Below, one piece after another: positions 8,705-18,449 of a stretch of 26,288 bases of DNA. This DNA comes from Welwitschia mirabilis (lineage: Eukaryota; Gnetophyta; Gnetopsida; Welwitschiales), in NCBI GenBank assembly GCA_051453625.1, contig JBOZIK010000001.1, positions 163,866,276-163,892,563 on the forward strand, read 5' to 3'. The translations under genes were made by a program, and so were the position numbers. The stretch's first letter is position 1, and the number at the start of each line of letters is the position of its first letter. The notes under the pieces are model-generated. The model saw nothing but the letters and a program-made list of their open reading frames with translations, ran no database searches and was not told the DNA's origin.

Positions 8705-9315
8705 TAGCATAGAAGGAATCTTAGTAGATGGAATATGTTATATTTACAAAAAGATAGTTGTATAAGGAATACATCATGTTTAGAGGGAATCCATGGGTAA
8801 GGAATATATTATCCTTAGAAGCTATTTTTAGTGAATGATATAAGAGGCTAAGATTAAGAGGATTCTTTCTTGATTAGGATTCCTCTTGGAGCCTTATAAA
8901 TGAAAGGGTATGAGGAGATGAATGTCATGACTAGGAGAATGCCTTAGTGAAAGACCTAGAGAAGCGAGTAAGTGAGATATCTTGGAGTTGATCTTGAAAG
9001 GAAATCTTGTCAAGGGACTTGAGGAGGTAGTTCTCACTGAAGATCATGGCTCACTTGTATTCTCTTTTGAAGGCTACCAAACATCCAAGTGATAAAGCCT
9101 TGATGAGTCTTTGACAACCACTATTAAGGAGAGAGCTTATTGAAGCTCTAATGGTTTAATTCCAGTTTGTAAGTGTTGTAATTGTTGTTTTAATAATAGA
9201 AAGTAATTCCTTCATTACTTTGTTTCTTGCATCTTTCTTCTATATTCCTGTTTCTCTTTGAAAACAGAATCTCAAAAGTGTTCTTAGGGTTTTCATTGCA
9301 TTTGGACTTGCAACA
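8705..9315 (+). repeat. Chromovirus 5' LTR, right piece (left gap copy)
   Basis: Homologous to 14264-14874 of the 3' LTR throughout (AGCATAGAAGGAATCTTAG against AGCACAGAAAGAATCTTGA and onward). It has a TATA box TATAAAT at 8895-8901 and ends ACTTGCAACA, two bases before the primer site. Part of it (8891 on) recurs after the next N gap. Confidence 0.8.
8895..8901 (+). promoter_or_regulatory. TATA box of chromovirus LTR
   Basis: CCTTATAAATGAAAGGG, with the same element at 9475-9481 (gap duplicate) and at 14458-14464 in the 3' LTR, so it predates LTR divergence. Confidence 0.5.
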
Positions 9316-9371
9316 TCTAGTATCAAAGCAAGTTTTGAGTTCTGTGTGGAGTTGGTGTTATATTTGATTTT

Positions 9372-9471
9372 NNNNNNNNNNNNNNNNNNNNNNNNNNNNN
9401 NNNNNNNNNNNNNNNNNNNNNNNNNNNNNNNNNNNNNNNNNNNNNNNNNNNNNNNNNNNNNNNNNNNNNNN
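9372..9471. other. N gap (100) flanked by duplicated sequence
   Basis: 8891-9371 recurs at 9472-9939 with a 13-base indel and scattered substitutions. The left copy stops past the primer site; only the right copy continues into gag. Confidence 0.9.
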
Positions 9472-9883
9472 GCGTATAAATGAAAGGGTATGGGGAGATG
9501 AGGAGAATGCCTTAGTGAAAGACTTAGAGAAGGGAGTAAGTGAGATATCTTGGAGTTGAACTTCAAAGGAGCTCTTGTCAAGGGACTTGAGGAGGTAGTT
9601 CTTACTAAAGATCATGGCTCACTTGTATTCTCTCTTGAAGGCTACCAAACATCCGAGTGATAAAGCCTTGATGAGTCTTTGACAACGACTATTAAGGAGA
9701 GAGCTTGTTGAAGCTCTATTGGTTTAATTCCAGTTTGTAAGTGTTGTAATTGTTGTTTTAATAATAGAAAGTAATTCCTTCATTACTTTGTTTCCTGCAT
9801 CTTTCTTCTGTATTTCTGTTTCTCTTTGAAAACAGAATCTCAAAAGTGTTCTTAGGGTTTTCATTGCACTTGGACTTGCAACA
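9472..9883 (+). repeat. Chromovirus 5' LTR, second copy of its 3' part
   Basis: Duplicate of 8891-9315. It ends ACTTGCAACA at 9883 and is contiguous with the primer site and gag, so this is the copy physically linked to the internal region. Confidence 0.75.
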
Positions 9884-9885
9884 TC

Positions 9886-9900
9886 TGGTATCAAAGCAAG
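9886..9900 (+). promoter_or_regulatory. Primer-binding site, tRNA-iMet type
   Basis: TGGTATCAAAGCAAG starts two bases after the LTR end. The initiator-Met site in plant elements is TGGTATCAGAGC plus a few bases, so there is one substitution in the first twelve. The gap duplicate at 9318-9332 reads TAGTATCAAAGCAAG. Confidence 0.8.
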
Positions 9901-9941
9901 TTTTGAGTTCTGTGTGGAGTTGGTGTTATATTTGATTTTAG

Positions 9942-10990
9942 AATGTTGCCAAAGAAAACAATAGTTTCTCACCTATAAAAACACCTTATAGGGCAAGAAA
10001 TGGTGATAGAAGATATCTGACCTATAATATGAGAGATGGCAAAGAGGATGAGTATGGACTATACACCCAAACCTTTAGAAACAATTCTAGATGAGAAGCA
10101 GAAAGAAGAACATTTCACAGTGGAGAAGTCACCTAGGGAGGACGATATGCATAAATTTCAAAGTGAAAACAAAGAGAAGGCTATTTTTTTGGAGCCCTAG
10201 TAAAGCTAGAGCAAAAGGACCTATTGAGTGTAACACCATTTGAAAGAAGTTTGGAAGCATGAAAGCTTTGGGATTAGATTTGAGGTATTGAGTAGTATTT
10301 CAAGATGGAAAACATAGATGTTAACAAAAAAAGGTAAAGATCACTTCAACGTGCTTGTGAGGAGTTGTAGCTAGTTGTTGGGAGCATGTTTGGAAGAGTC
10401 ATCAAGATCAGGACATTCCAACTTCTTGGAGCTACATGTAGGAAAGGTTCCAAGATAACTCCATGTGATGTTCACATATGGCAAAGATAATAAGGAAGAT
10501 GCAAACACTTTGACAAGGAGCAAAATCAGTGATGGAGTACATAGAGAAGTTTCATGCACTTGTTATCCAAGTCATACGTTTTAACTTCGACATTAAAGGA
10601 GTAACTAAATATGTTATGGGTTTAAGACTATTCAAGATGAAATTGTCATTGTTACTCTTAGAATATTAGAAAAAGTGTACTAGTTAGCACTATGAGTAGA
10701 AGAGAAGTTGTCGTAAAAGAACAATTCAAATAGAGAAAGATTTAAAGGAAATCAACCACAAAGAAGAGGTTGTCCACAAGGGGCAAGGACAAACTAAGAA
10801 TTATAGAAGAAAGGTAAAGAAGACACTATAGGCATAGGAGGTACTTATCAAAGAAGAGGTGATTTTTGACTATCTACCATAAACATCATAAGCCAAGACA
10901 TGAGTTATACGAATGTCCATTGAGCAAGGATGCTACACATACTAATGTTGTCTTTGAGGATGATAAGTGAAAAATTTGAAAATAAGAAAC
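9942..10990 (+). pseudogene. Chromovirus gag (capsid), degraded
   Basis: An ATG at 9942 opens MLPKKTIVSHL and the Lys/Glu-rich leader continues in shifted frames. The retrotransposon gag domain is clear at 10334-10630: KVKITSTCL, then WEHVWKSHQDQD, SWSYM.ERFQD, IIRKMQTL.QGAKSVMEYIE and KFHALVIQ, ending TKYVMGLR. This fits the family pattern 'W.....F.......LF..MQ.LRQ...SV.EY...F..L..R......GL'. Stops sit where Arg, Gln or Trp are expected. At about 10880-10970 HKPRHELYECPLSKD fits the region around a zinc knuckle, but its CxxC pair is gone. Gag would package the RNA. Several stops and frameshifts rule out function. Confidence 0.7.
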
Positions 10991-11080
10991 TAGAAAATGC
11001 TGCTAGTGGAAAAAAGGAAAAAACATGATTGTTAGAATAACTCTCATGTAAGATGTAGAAGTTCTTAAGGAGCTAGCACA

Positions 11081-11373
11081 ACAAAGACAACTCTTTAGAA
11101 CTAGATGTTAGTGTAAAGACAAGGTATGTAAAGTTATAGTTGATAATGAAAGCACTGATAACTTGGTTTCTACTAAGATGATAGAAACATTGAAGTTAGA
11201 GACAATGTTGCATCTGACACTAGATCGACTCTGTTATTTATAGAAGGGATCCCATGTTACAGTTATAGAACACCACTTGGTCAACTTTAAAATTGGTAAA
11301 TTTTATAATCAAGTTCATTGTGATGTTATTTCTATTGATGCTTGTCATCTATTATTAGGTAGATCATGGTAAT
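11081..11373 (+). pseudogene. Chromovirus aspartic protease, degraded
   Basis: After an R-Q-L-F-R-T-R-C-like lead, CKDKVCKVIVDNESTDNLVS (from 11113) fits 'C.V.VD.GSSENLVS', with the catalytic Asp at 11142-11144 kept and the following Ser-Gly replaced by Asn-Glu. GSHVTVIEHHLVNFKIGKFY and CDVISIDACHLLLGRSW (to 11370) match the flap and the 'DACHLLLGRPWQ' end; a stop TAA follows the Trp, in place of Gln. The protease cleaves the polyprotein. There is a frameshift near 11240, where CYL is followed by a stop. Confidence 0.75.
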
Positions 11374-11565
11374 ATGATACTACATGCATGCATAATGAGG
11401 CGACTAATACTTACATCATAACTGATATGAATGGAAGATATTTTCATTGTTATGAGATTCAGAGGAGATCTTAGAGCATATGATGGGTGCATGCTTCTTA
11501 GAAAGGAAGGAGGTGATAGACAAAATAAAAAAAGAAGGTTATGACATGGCAATGGTATTGAAAGT

Positions 11566-12240
11566 ATGTTCAGAACAACAGTTGAAGGAGTATTTAATGG
11601 AGGTAAAAACATGTGTTGTAATCCTTTATATATATATATTTTTGTCAATGATTTGTCTTCTGGTTTACCAGATGTTATGAGCATAAATCATCAAGTAGAT
11701 CTCGTTCATGGTGCTTCACTTCCAAATAAAGCACAATACAAAATGAAACCACATGAAAGAGAGGAGATAAGTAGGTAGGTATAGGAGTTGCTAGAAAAAT
11801 GGTTGATCAAGGAAAGTTTGTCACTTTCTTTTGTTCTAGTAGTGTTAGCTCCAAAGAAGAATAACAAGGAGTTGCACACCTATGTTGATATAAGTGCCAT
11901 CAATAATACAACCATCACGTATCACTTTTCTATGCCTTACATGGATGATATTTTAGATTGTTTAATAGAAGCATTTGTTTCCAACAAGATATATTTAAAG
12001 ACTGTATACCATCAAATTTATATCTAAAAAGGATATGAGTGGAAGATAGCCTTTATTACCTTAGATGGGTTGTATAAGTGATTGGTAATACTATTTGAAT
12101 TGACAAATACGACAAATGCTTCAAGTACATTCATGAGTTTAATAATAGAGGTATTGAAGCCTTTTCTTAGTAATTTTAAAATTGTTTTTCTAGATGATAT
12201 TTTGGTATTTATCAATAATTTCAGCAAGATTTATACACCA
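11566..12240 (+). pseudogene. Chromovirus reverse transcriptase
   Basis: The lead-in VNDLSSGLPDVMSINHQVDL then GASLPNKAQYKM (11641-11745) is the chromovirus 'LP.GLPP.R...H.IDL+PGA.LPN...Y+M'. From 11788 one frame runs on: LEKWLIKESLS, PKKNNKELHTYVDISAINN, FSMPYMDDILD, then KIYLKTVYHQI, stop, GYEWKIAF, stop (TGA for the Trp of 'YEWLVMPFGL'), ASSTFMSLI, VLKPFL and the active site FLDDI at 12187-12201. Both catalytic Asp of the DD pair remain. Right after LDDILVF the frame jumps to INNFSKI, which belongs to the end of the connection region: about 85 residues are missing in frame. Confidence 0.85.
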
Positions 12241-12715
12241 ATGTTAGCTATGATCAAGGAATGTCTAGCCTTCAAGTGGACAAAGGAGACTGACAAAGTA
12301 TTTGAACAGTTGAAGAAGAGCATTGTTGAAGGTCCTACATTACCACTTTTAGATTTTAAAAAGACTTTTCAAGTGGAGTGAAAAGAAAGTGGTAAAGCAG
12401 TTATAGGATTGCTCATTCAAAAAGGAAAACCCATTGCCTTATTTAGTGAGAAGTTAAATGATGCTAAGAAAAAGTGCTTGACTTATGAAAAGGAGCTATA
12501 TGCTATTTTGCAACATTAAAGAGGTGGAGACAGACTTGCTACAAAAGGAGTACATTTTGTTAACAAATCACGAGGCATTGCAATACATAAATAGTAAGAC
12601 AAGATAAGCAAAAAGTAAATAAAGTGAATAGAAAATCTATAGGAATTTAACTTTGTGATTAAGCACAAAAGCAAAAAGATGAACAAAGTTGCAGATGCTT
12701 TAAGTCAAGTAGTAT
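12241..12715 (+). pseudogene. Chromovirus RNase H
   Basis: FKWTKETDKVFEQLKKSIVE then PLLDFKKTFQVE leads to the RNase H start, normally 'VECDASG'; here it reads VE, stop, KESG, so the catalytic Asp is lost. GKPIALFSEKLNDAKKKC, TYEKELYAI match 'G.PIAFFS.KL..A......YDKE.YAI', with the Glu kept. After a frameshift, EFNFVIKHKSKKMNKVADAL (12643-12702) matches the domain end 'F.I.HK.G..N.VADALSR', with the last Asp kept. RNase H removes the RNA strand during replication; this one cannot work. Confidence 0.8.
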
Positions 12716-12759
12716 ACATGGTAAGATCTTGCAAAGTTAGTATTAATTCATCAAATATT

Positions 12760-14077
12760 TTAGATTCATATCATTATAATCCATACTTCAAGAAGAAATG
12801 GGAAAAAGTGAAGAATCCTTTAGAAGGATCTGATTGTAAGGACTTTCATATTCAAAATAGCTTGCTTTATAAAGATAATAGATTGTGTATTCCTAGAGGA
12901 TTAGTAAGGGAGAACATTTGCAAGAGATGCATTATGGAGATATGGCGAGATATTGTGGGTTGGATAAAGCCTATGAATTGTTGAAAAGGTCATGCCATTG
13001 GCCTAACATTTACAGGGATGTACAATGAATGGTATGAAGTTGCTCTACATGTCAAAGAATAGAAGAAGGATTCACAAATGTAGGATTGTACCTGCTATTA
13101 TCAGTTTCAGCAAAACCATGCCAAGAGCCAAGTATGAATTTCATATTGGAATTACCTCATTTCAAGAGTGGGAATGATTACATCATAATAAGGGTGGACA
13201 AATTTAGTGAGATGGCACATTATGTTTTTTTCTACCAACACAAGTGATGCTTCACACATTGCTATTTTATTCTTTAAAGAGATTGTGCATCTCCATGGGT
13301 TGTCAAAGTTAATAGTTTTAGATAGAGATGTAAAATTTCTTTTTCATTTTTGGAGGATTATATGGTACATGATGGATACTAAGTTATAGTATTCTTTAGC
13401 ATATTATCCACAAACAAATAGATAGACAAAAGTGCTAAAGATAGCATTGGAAGCTTGCTAAGATGCCTTTGTAAAAGTAAGCTGAATAGGTGGAAAGATT
13501 ACTGACTGCATGCAAAGCTTTGTTACAATAATTCAATGACTAGGAGTATTGGAAAATAATCATTTGAAGTGGTACATGAATATCACCTGAGGATGCCTTA
13601 TGTGTCACATGATATACCAGAACCTTTAACTGTGGTAGAAGATTATGTAAAGAAAATTGCAGAACTCTGTAAGTATGTGTGATAAGCTTTGAAAGAATCA
13701 AACTACAAGGTCAAGGATGCAATAGAAATCAGACGCATAGAATTTAAGAAAGATGACTTAGTGATGGCATACCTACAGAAGGAAAAATTTTCCATAGGAA
13801 CATATAACAAGCTTCTATAGAATTGTGAAGAAAATTTCATCAAATGTGTATTGATTATATATTACATTCAATGTTGCAGACTGAGTAAAGTATCATGGAG
13901 AACTTGTAGAGGATGAAGCTTGGATTGTGGAGCTGCAGAAGTTGAACAAAAGGAAGTAGAAGGTGAACGAGAGACCAATGATTCTTAGAATTCATGAGAA
14001 TAAAATGAAAAAAAAGGTGTACAAGGAATATGTAGTCCAATTTTCAAGAAAGCACCTAGAGGATGCAATTTAGATCC
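12760..14077 (+). pseudogene. Chromovirus integrase with C-terminal chromodomain
   Basis: Zinc-binding part: LLYKDNRLCIPRGLVREN, then in another frame MHYGDMARYCGLDKAYELL, SCHWPNIYRDVQ and SCSTCQRI (first His and the CxxC kept, second His lost). Catalytic core: [27 protein letters not shown], then [18 protein letters not shown] (13290-13342; the 'SDRD..F' Asp present), YYPQTN for 'YHPQTDGQ', and FEVVHEYHLRMPY. C-terminal part: RIVKKISSNVY and FNVAD..KYHGEL. At 13975-14077 PMILRIHENKMKKKVYKEYV then FSRKHLEDAI and a stop matches a chromodomain ('ILD.R.........YLVKW.G....E.TW'), the Trp being TAG. The chromodomain in this group directs integration to heterochromatin. Many stops. Confidence 0.8.
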
Positions 14078-14130
14078 GAGAACAGAACAACCTAAGAATG
14101 AGTGCAATTTTCCTATAAGAGCACGCTTTC

Positions 14131-14143
14131 AAGCAGGGGAGAA
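14131..14143 (+). promoter_or_regulatory. Polypurine tract of the chromovirus
   Basis: AAGCAGGGGAGAA ends directly before the 3' LTR start TGATGC; GGGGAGAA next to TG is usual for chromoviruses. Confidence 0.75.
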
Positions 14144-14874
14144 TGATGCATGAGCATCATTAGAAAATAAAAATAAAAAGTTTGTTTTAGTTAGGGGACT
14201 GTTTGTAAAGTTTTATATAGAAAATAATATATTCCATGTGAAATTACCATGTAGGTACCATGTGTAGTAGCACAGAAAGAATCTTGATAGGTGAAATACA
14301 TTATGTTTAGAAAAAGATTAACTTATAAGGAACACATTATGTTTAGAGGAAATCCATGTGTAAGGAATATGTTATTTTTAGAAGCTATTTTTAGTGAATA
14401 GTGTAAGAGACTAAGATTAGTAAGATGCCTTATTGATAAGGATTCCTCTTGAAGCCTTATAAATAAGAGGGTATGAGAAGATGAAGGGCATGACTTAGAA
14501 CGCCTTAGTGAAGGACTTAAAGAAGGGAGAAGTGACATATCTTGGAGTTGGAGCTTGAGAGGAGCTCTTGTTGAGGGACTTGAGGAGTAGGTCCTAGTGA
14601 AGATCATGGTTCATCTGTATTCTCTCTTGAAGGCTATCAAGCATTAGAGTAGTAAAGCATTGATGAGGCTTCGATAACCACTATTTAAGAGAGAACTTGT
14701 TGAAGCTCTACTGATTTGATTATAGTTTGTAAGTGTTGTAATTGTTGTTTCAGTAATAGAAAGTAATTCCTTCAACACTCTTTTTTTCACATATCTCTTC
14801 TGTATTCCTATTCCTCTTTGAAAAAACAATCCCAAGAGTGTTTATGTGGTTTTCATTATTCTAGCTTTGCATCA
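14144..14874 (+). repeat. Chromovirus 3' LTR
   Basis: 731 bp with TG...CA ends (TGATGCATGAGC ... CTTTGCATCA). Homologous along its length to 6437-6561 plus 8705-9315. It has the same TATA box (14458-14464). It is uninterrupted, and so shows what the 5' LTR looked like before the nested insertion. Confidence 0.85.
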
Positions 14875-14879
14875 CTAAT
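14875..14879. repeat. Target-site duplication, right copy (CTAAT)
   Basis: Matches 6432-6436 on the other side of the chromovirus. Confidence 0.75.
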
Positions 14880-15700
14880 CCATGGATTCTGAACTAGTAT
14901 TATTATCTTCTTTCTTGATCAAAGTAAGACAATAATCACAACCATTTAAATAAAATTTTAAAAGTCTACTAGTTAGAATTAGATGTTAATTTTCATAATT
15001 TTATTTTTCCATTAATTTTAAAAACAAAAAAGTAATTATTAGAATTTAAATTTATCTACAACTTTTGGAAAGATAGTTGATTTTGAAAACAAGGCTAGTT
15101 CTTTGTTTTTAATTTATTCATAAATTATGAGCATCGAATCATCATTTTTTATTATTTCAAATATTTAGAAAATAATCTCATTAGATTTCAATTAACCATT
15201 ATATGTAGCAATCAAGCAATATGCTAAACACCTAGCTTGCTTTTTCAAATAGACTTAGCTTAATGCAATGATGTAATGGCATCAAAATCCTAATTCCAAA
15301 TTAAATTTTGGTATTAGCATTAAAGCACCTTTAGTGAAGGACTCTTATGGAAAGTGGAATAGAGATTTCTAAAATGTTAAATGTATGAAGATTATCTTCA
15401 CTTTTAATAGTCGCCATAGGTTTTGAAGAAAATTTTAATTCAAACTCACTAGAGCCTAGAGTAAATTCCTCAGTAATAGAACTATAAGGAGGAAAAGGCC
15501 TTTGTCTTAGCTTCTTTTAATTTCTTGTGTATTTTCTAATTCTTTTTAAGTCACTTCTTATGTAATGTTCTTTAAGAATAAAAGATCTTAAGAGGATTTT
15601 GATCCATAGCCCTTTATTGACATAGGATTTTCCTTGTAAAATTTTTTTACATTAAAGGGCTCTTATATGTTGAAACATACCAATTAAGTTTAATATTAAC
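14880..15700. other. Unassigned AT-rich stretch right of the chromovirus
   Basis: By the target duplication this should continue the copia element (minus strand) cut at 6436. The first 100 bp translate on the minus strand to KFYLNGCDYCLTLIKKEDNN and then ILVQ, vaguely like the copia RT part before YVDD ('FL...G....D..LFIKK......LVQIYVDD'), but this is weak. Beyond 14985 no copia motif is seen. A 61-codon minus-strand frame at 15516-15331 (with PPYSSITEEFTLGSSEFEL) is not recognised. Confidence 0.3.
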
Positions 15701-16777
15701 TTAATAAAATGCCTTTAAATGACTAGTTTGAAGAAGTGGAGGAACCTTCCTATCTAAATTATAGTGGTCCTAAGACCATAAAAAGGGAAGTTTTTATCAT
15801 TGTTTTATGATTTAATACTCCTTGAAATTGATTATTAATGTTTAAGTTATGGTATTATAAAATGATGTTTTGAAATGAACTAATTGATGGTATTTTATCA
15901 TGCAAGAAAAGTTTAAAAAGGAAAAGAAGAGCAACATCGAAAGCAAAGAACAGGAAGAATTCAACTTAAAAAAGGAATTATAGCTGTTTGTTAAAAGCGT
16001 CATATTTCCTTTATTACCCTCCATCGAACAAACATTGTATATGCTAAATGTTGATCATATATATAATAATTCTATTAACTAGTCAAACTATTGGGTGTTA
16101 AGTTTGAACACTGATTAACAAACCAACAGAATAGATCGAGTTCTATGTTGAATCATTAGAAGTCTTCTCTTTCATTTTCTTAAGTGTTAAAAGGCTTAAA
16201 GGAAGAGAAAAATATATCTTGCAAAACTGCTTCTTTTGTAACAATGGAAAGAAACGGATTTTTAAGTTCCTTTTGATTTGGAATGCGATTTCTTATTTGG
16301 ATGTTATTATTTTTGGAAGATTTCTAAGCTACTCTTAAGATATTAAAATTCTAATTATAGTTGTTTTATCTATATCATAAACCTTGTAATAGGTCAAGTA
16401 GAAGAAAGATTTATTTATCAAATATTTATATACTTCACTCACTAAGACTTGATTCATTTTCATGGCTAGGGTTTTGGTGATTGAAGTGTAAGCTTGGACA
16501 AGATCTCACTTCTTTGTAAAAAGGATGGATTCTGTATATTGCATTTCTTATGGATTCTATATATTGCATTTCTTTTTACTTTTAGATAGGGCTTTTACTA
16601 TCTGTTTAACAAATTTCTTGATAGTTTAAAATCTGAAATTACTTTGTAATCTAAAATTTCTTAGTTCTTGTTTGATCTTTAAATTAGTTTTTTTCATTAA
16701 ATTTGAATAAAGGATCAAATAATTCCTAACTGTGTATCTCTGTGGATTGACTTAGGTTGAAAAAGAATGCTTCCACA
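15700..16777 (+). repeat. 5' LTR of an Athila-type Ty3/gypsy element (start not resolved)
   Basis: The right end is set by the primer site: the LTR ends TTCCACA at 16777. The sequence TATCTCTGTGGATTGAC (16735-16751) is the 'TCCCTGTGGATTCGACCC' seen near the end of many plant Athila-group LTRs. A TATA-like CATAAAAAGGG lies at 15777-15787. The start of the LTR is not determined, since no second LTR is available for comparison; 15700 is only a working limit. Confidence 0.5.
16525..16574. repeat. Tandem duplication, two 25-bp units
   Basis: ATGGATTCTGTATATTGCAT plus TTCTT at 16525-16549 is repeated at 16550-16574 with one G-to-A difference. Confidence 0.85.
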
Positions 16778-16780
16778 ATT

Positions 16781-16798
16781 TGGTGTTATTGCCGAGAG
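16781..16798 (+). promoter_or_regulatory. Primer-binding site, tRNA-Asp type, decayed
   Basis: TGGTGTTATTGCCGAGAG lies three bases after the LTR end. The plant tRNA-Asp site is TGGCGCCGTTGCCGGGGA; the differences are nearly all C-to-T or G-to-A, as expected from deamination of methylated cytosine. Confidence 0.65.
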
Positions 16799-17141
16799 GT
16801 GCTAGTCTCTCTGAGATTTTGGTCTTCATCATTTTTCTCTATTGATTTATCAAATAAGTGCTTCTATTCCTTTCCAATAATTTCCATTGGCAATTATGTT
16901 TTTCTAGAGTCCAATATAGAATGAATTTTTTCATATTAAAGAAATGGAAAACTAAAGAATATAAACTCATTAGGAAAAACATAGAAAGCACTCTTTTTGA
17001 TTATCAAGAATACAAACAAATTGTGCAAAAGTTATAATGAGTTTTCACTTTGCCTATGCCTTTCAAAAAGAAAGATCTCCTTCTTCATCTTATCAAGTAA
17101 TCACAACTGTGAGTTGTGGAAAATTAGTCCTTAGTTCATAA

Positions 17142-18349
17142 ACTAACACTCCAAAAGTGACCTTCTCTTCTATCATTAAAATACTAAAATTAGAGTCTGA
17201 GAGATGGGCACCCTGAATCCCTTCTACTTCTTTCCTATCATTAAGAAATCCAAAGTTCACTGGGGAATTTCTCATCAAATCTGAGGTAAAGGAAGAACAT
17301 GAATTTCAAACTAAAAATATTCACAATGTGGTTGAAAATCCTTTAGCTCCATGAACCTTCATAGATGCCTTACAAAGGGGAAATTGAGAAATTTATAATC
17401 TAATAGATTTACCTAATGGAAAGGATGCAGAGATAAAATATTTGAGTGCATTGCCTAAACACAATGGGAAAGACACTGATGATCCATTGTAATTTCTAAA
17501 CAATCTTGATTTCTTCCTTCACACCTTAGGGAAACCAATCACCGACAGACTTTATTTGATGTTATTTAAAATGTTACTCATAGAAAACACTAGAAACTAG
17601 TTCCACAATCTTGTCCATCATTCTATCACTTTGCAAGATCAAATGAAAATAGCCTTTCTTGACAGATACCTTACAAACTTTACAATTTAAGGCCTTAGGA
17701 AAAGGATCACTAGTTTTAGGAAACTAAAAGAGGAGGACTATGTCACAACATCTAAGAGATTCTTCTCTTACCTTACTAGATACCTAGTAAATGACATTGA
17801 AAACTAGAAGTTGGTAGGTTACTTTGTAGAAGTCTTCTATCTAATACTTGTCAAATAATAGACTTTGCTTATAGAGGGAATATTATGGAATTCCCACTAG
17901 ATTAATGTTGGTCAAAATTATAATCACTACAAGAATAAAGTAAATCATATCAAGAAACAAAATATGGAGTACCCACATTAGGAAAGAAACTAAGACAAAT
18001 GAAAAACATTAAGATGAGTGAAAAAGCCTTTGCAGCCAAACAAGTATTGAGAAACTATTGAAAACTATGACAGAAACATTGGAAACAATTGTTGTTATAG
18101 AAGGACTTGAAATCAAAAAAATCTAACAATAAAATAAAGGAAGAAACTACTATTGATAAAAAGAAGTGCCTACTTTATCAAGACCTTGATCATGAGGTGG
18201 AAAAATTCTGAACTCTTCCTTTCTGTCAGAACAGTGTCTATGAGGAATTGTGTGAATTCAAGTACATGAACTAAAATCCACAACAAAATGCCTCCTAAAG
18301 TCTAAAAACTAATTTCAATAGATTTTAGAAATCTTATCAAGCTAGATTT
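17142..18349 (+). pseudogene. Athila-type gag, degraded
   Basis: One frame runs from about 17142 to about 17880 with scattered stops: NPLAP, stop, TFIDALQRGN, then YNLIDLPNGKDAEIKYLSAL, PKHNGKDTDDPL, stop, FLNNLDFFLHTLG, RN, stop, FHNLVHHSIT, DQMKIAFLDRYL, GLRKRITSFRKLKEEDYVTT, RFFSYLTRYLVNDIEN, stop, KLVGYFVE. This is the retrotransposon gag pattern 'P..F.G...EDP..HL..F......W...LP..SI..W..L...FL.+F........I..F.Q...E'. Stops replace Gln and Trp codons. After 17880 the frame shifts and a Lys-rich tail follows, with CLLYQDLDHEVE where a zinc knuckle could have been. The part 17648-18349 is repeated after the gap. Confidence 0.75.
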
Positions 18350-18449
18350 NNNNNNNNNNNNNNNNNNNNNNNNNNNNNNNNNNNNNNNNNNNNNNNNNNN
18401 NNNNNNNNNNNNNNNNNNNNNNNNNNNNNNNNNNNNNNNNNNNNNNNNN
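18350..18449. other. N gap (100) flanked by duplicated sequence
   Basis: 17648-18349 (702 bp) recurs at 18450-19146 (697 bp), including an 8-base indel near the end and few substitutions. Confidence 0.9.

Larger units (their letters stand above)
6437..14874 (+). mobile_element. Ty3/gypsy chromovirus, full length, decayed, with nested insertion
   Basis: All structural parts are present in order: 5' LTR (6437-6561 plus 8705-9315/9883), tRNA-iMet-type primer site, gag, aspartic protease, RT, RNase H, integrase with chromodomain, polypurine tract and 3' LTR (14144-14874), flanked by CTAAT. The 5' LTR pieces outside the nested insertion sum to 736 bp against 731 bp for the 3' LTR, which confirms the model. 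The LTRs differ at about one position in five by eye, so the insertion is old. Every coding domain has stops. A region of about 85 codons is missing inside the RT/RNase H junction. It interrupts a copia element lying on the opposite strand. The internal region is about 4.26 kb, at the short end for chromoviruses because of deletions. Confidence 0.85.

Noticed and set aside
14323-14607. 94-codon minus-strand frame in the 3' LTR, with similar ones at 9240-9581 and 9724-9972
   Set aside because: Antisense shadows of the same LTR sequence; no domain, and the frame differs between LTR copies.
15331-15516. 61-codon minus-strand frame with PPYSSITEEFTLG
   Set aside because: No start codon, no recognised family, and a length expected by chance in AT-rich DNA. 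Mentioned only as part of the unassigned stretch.
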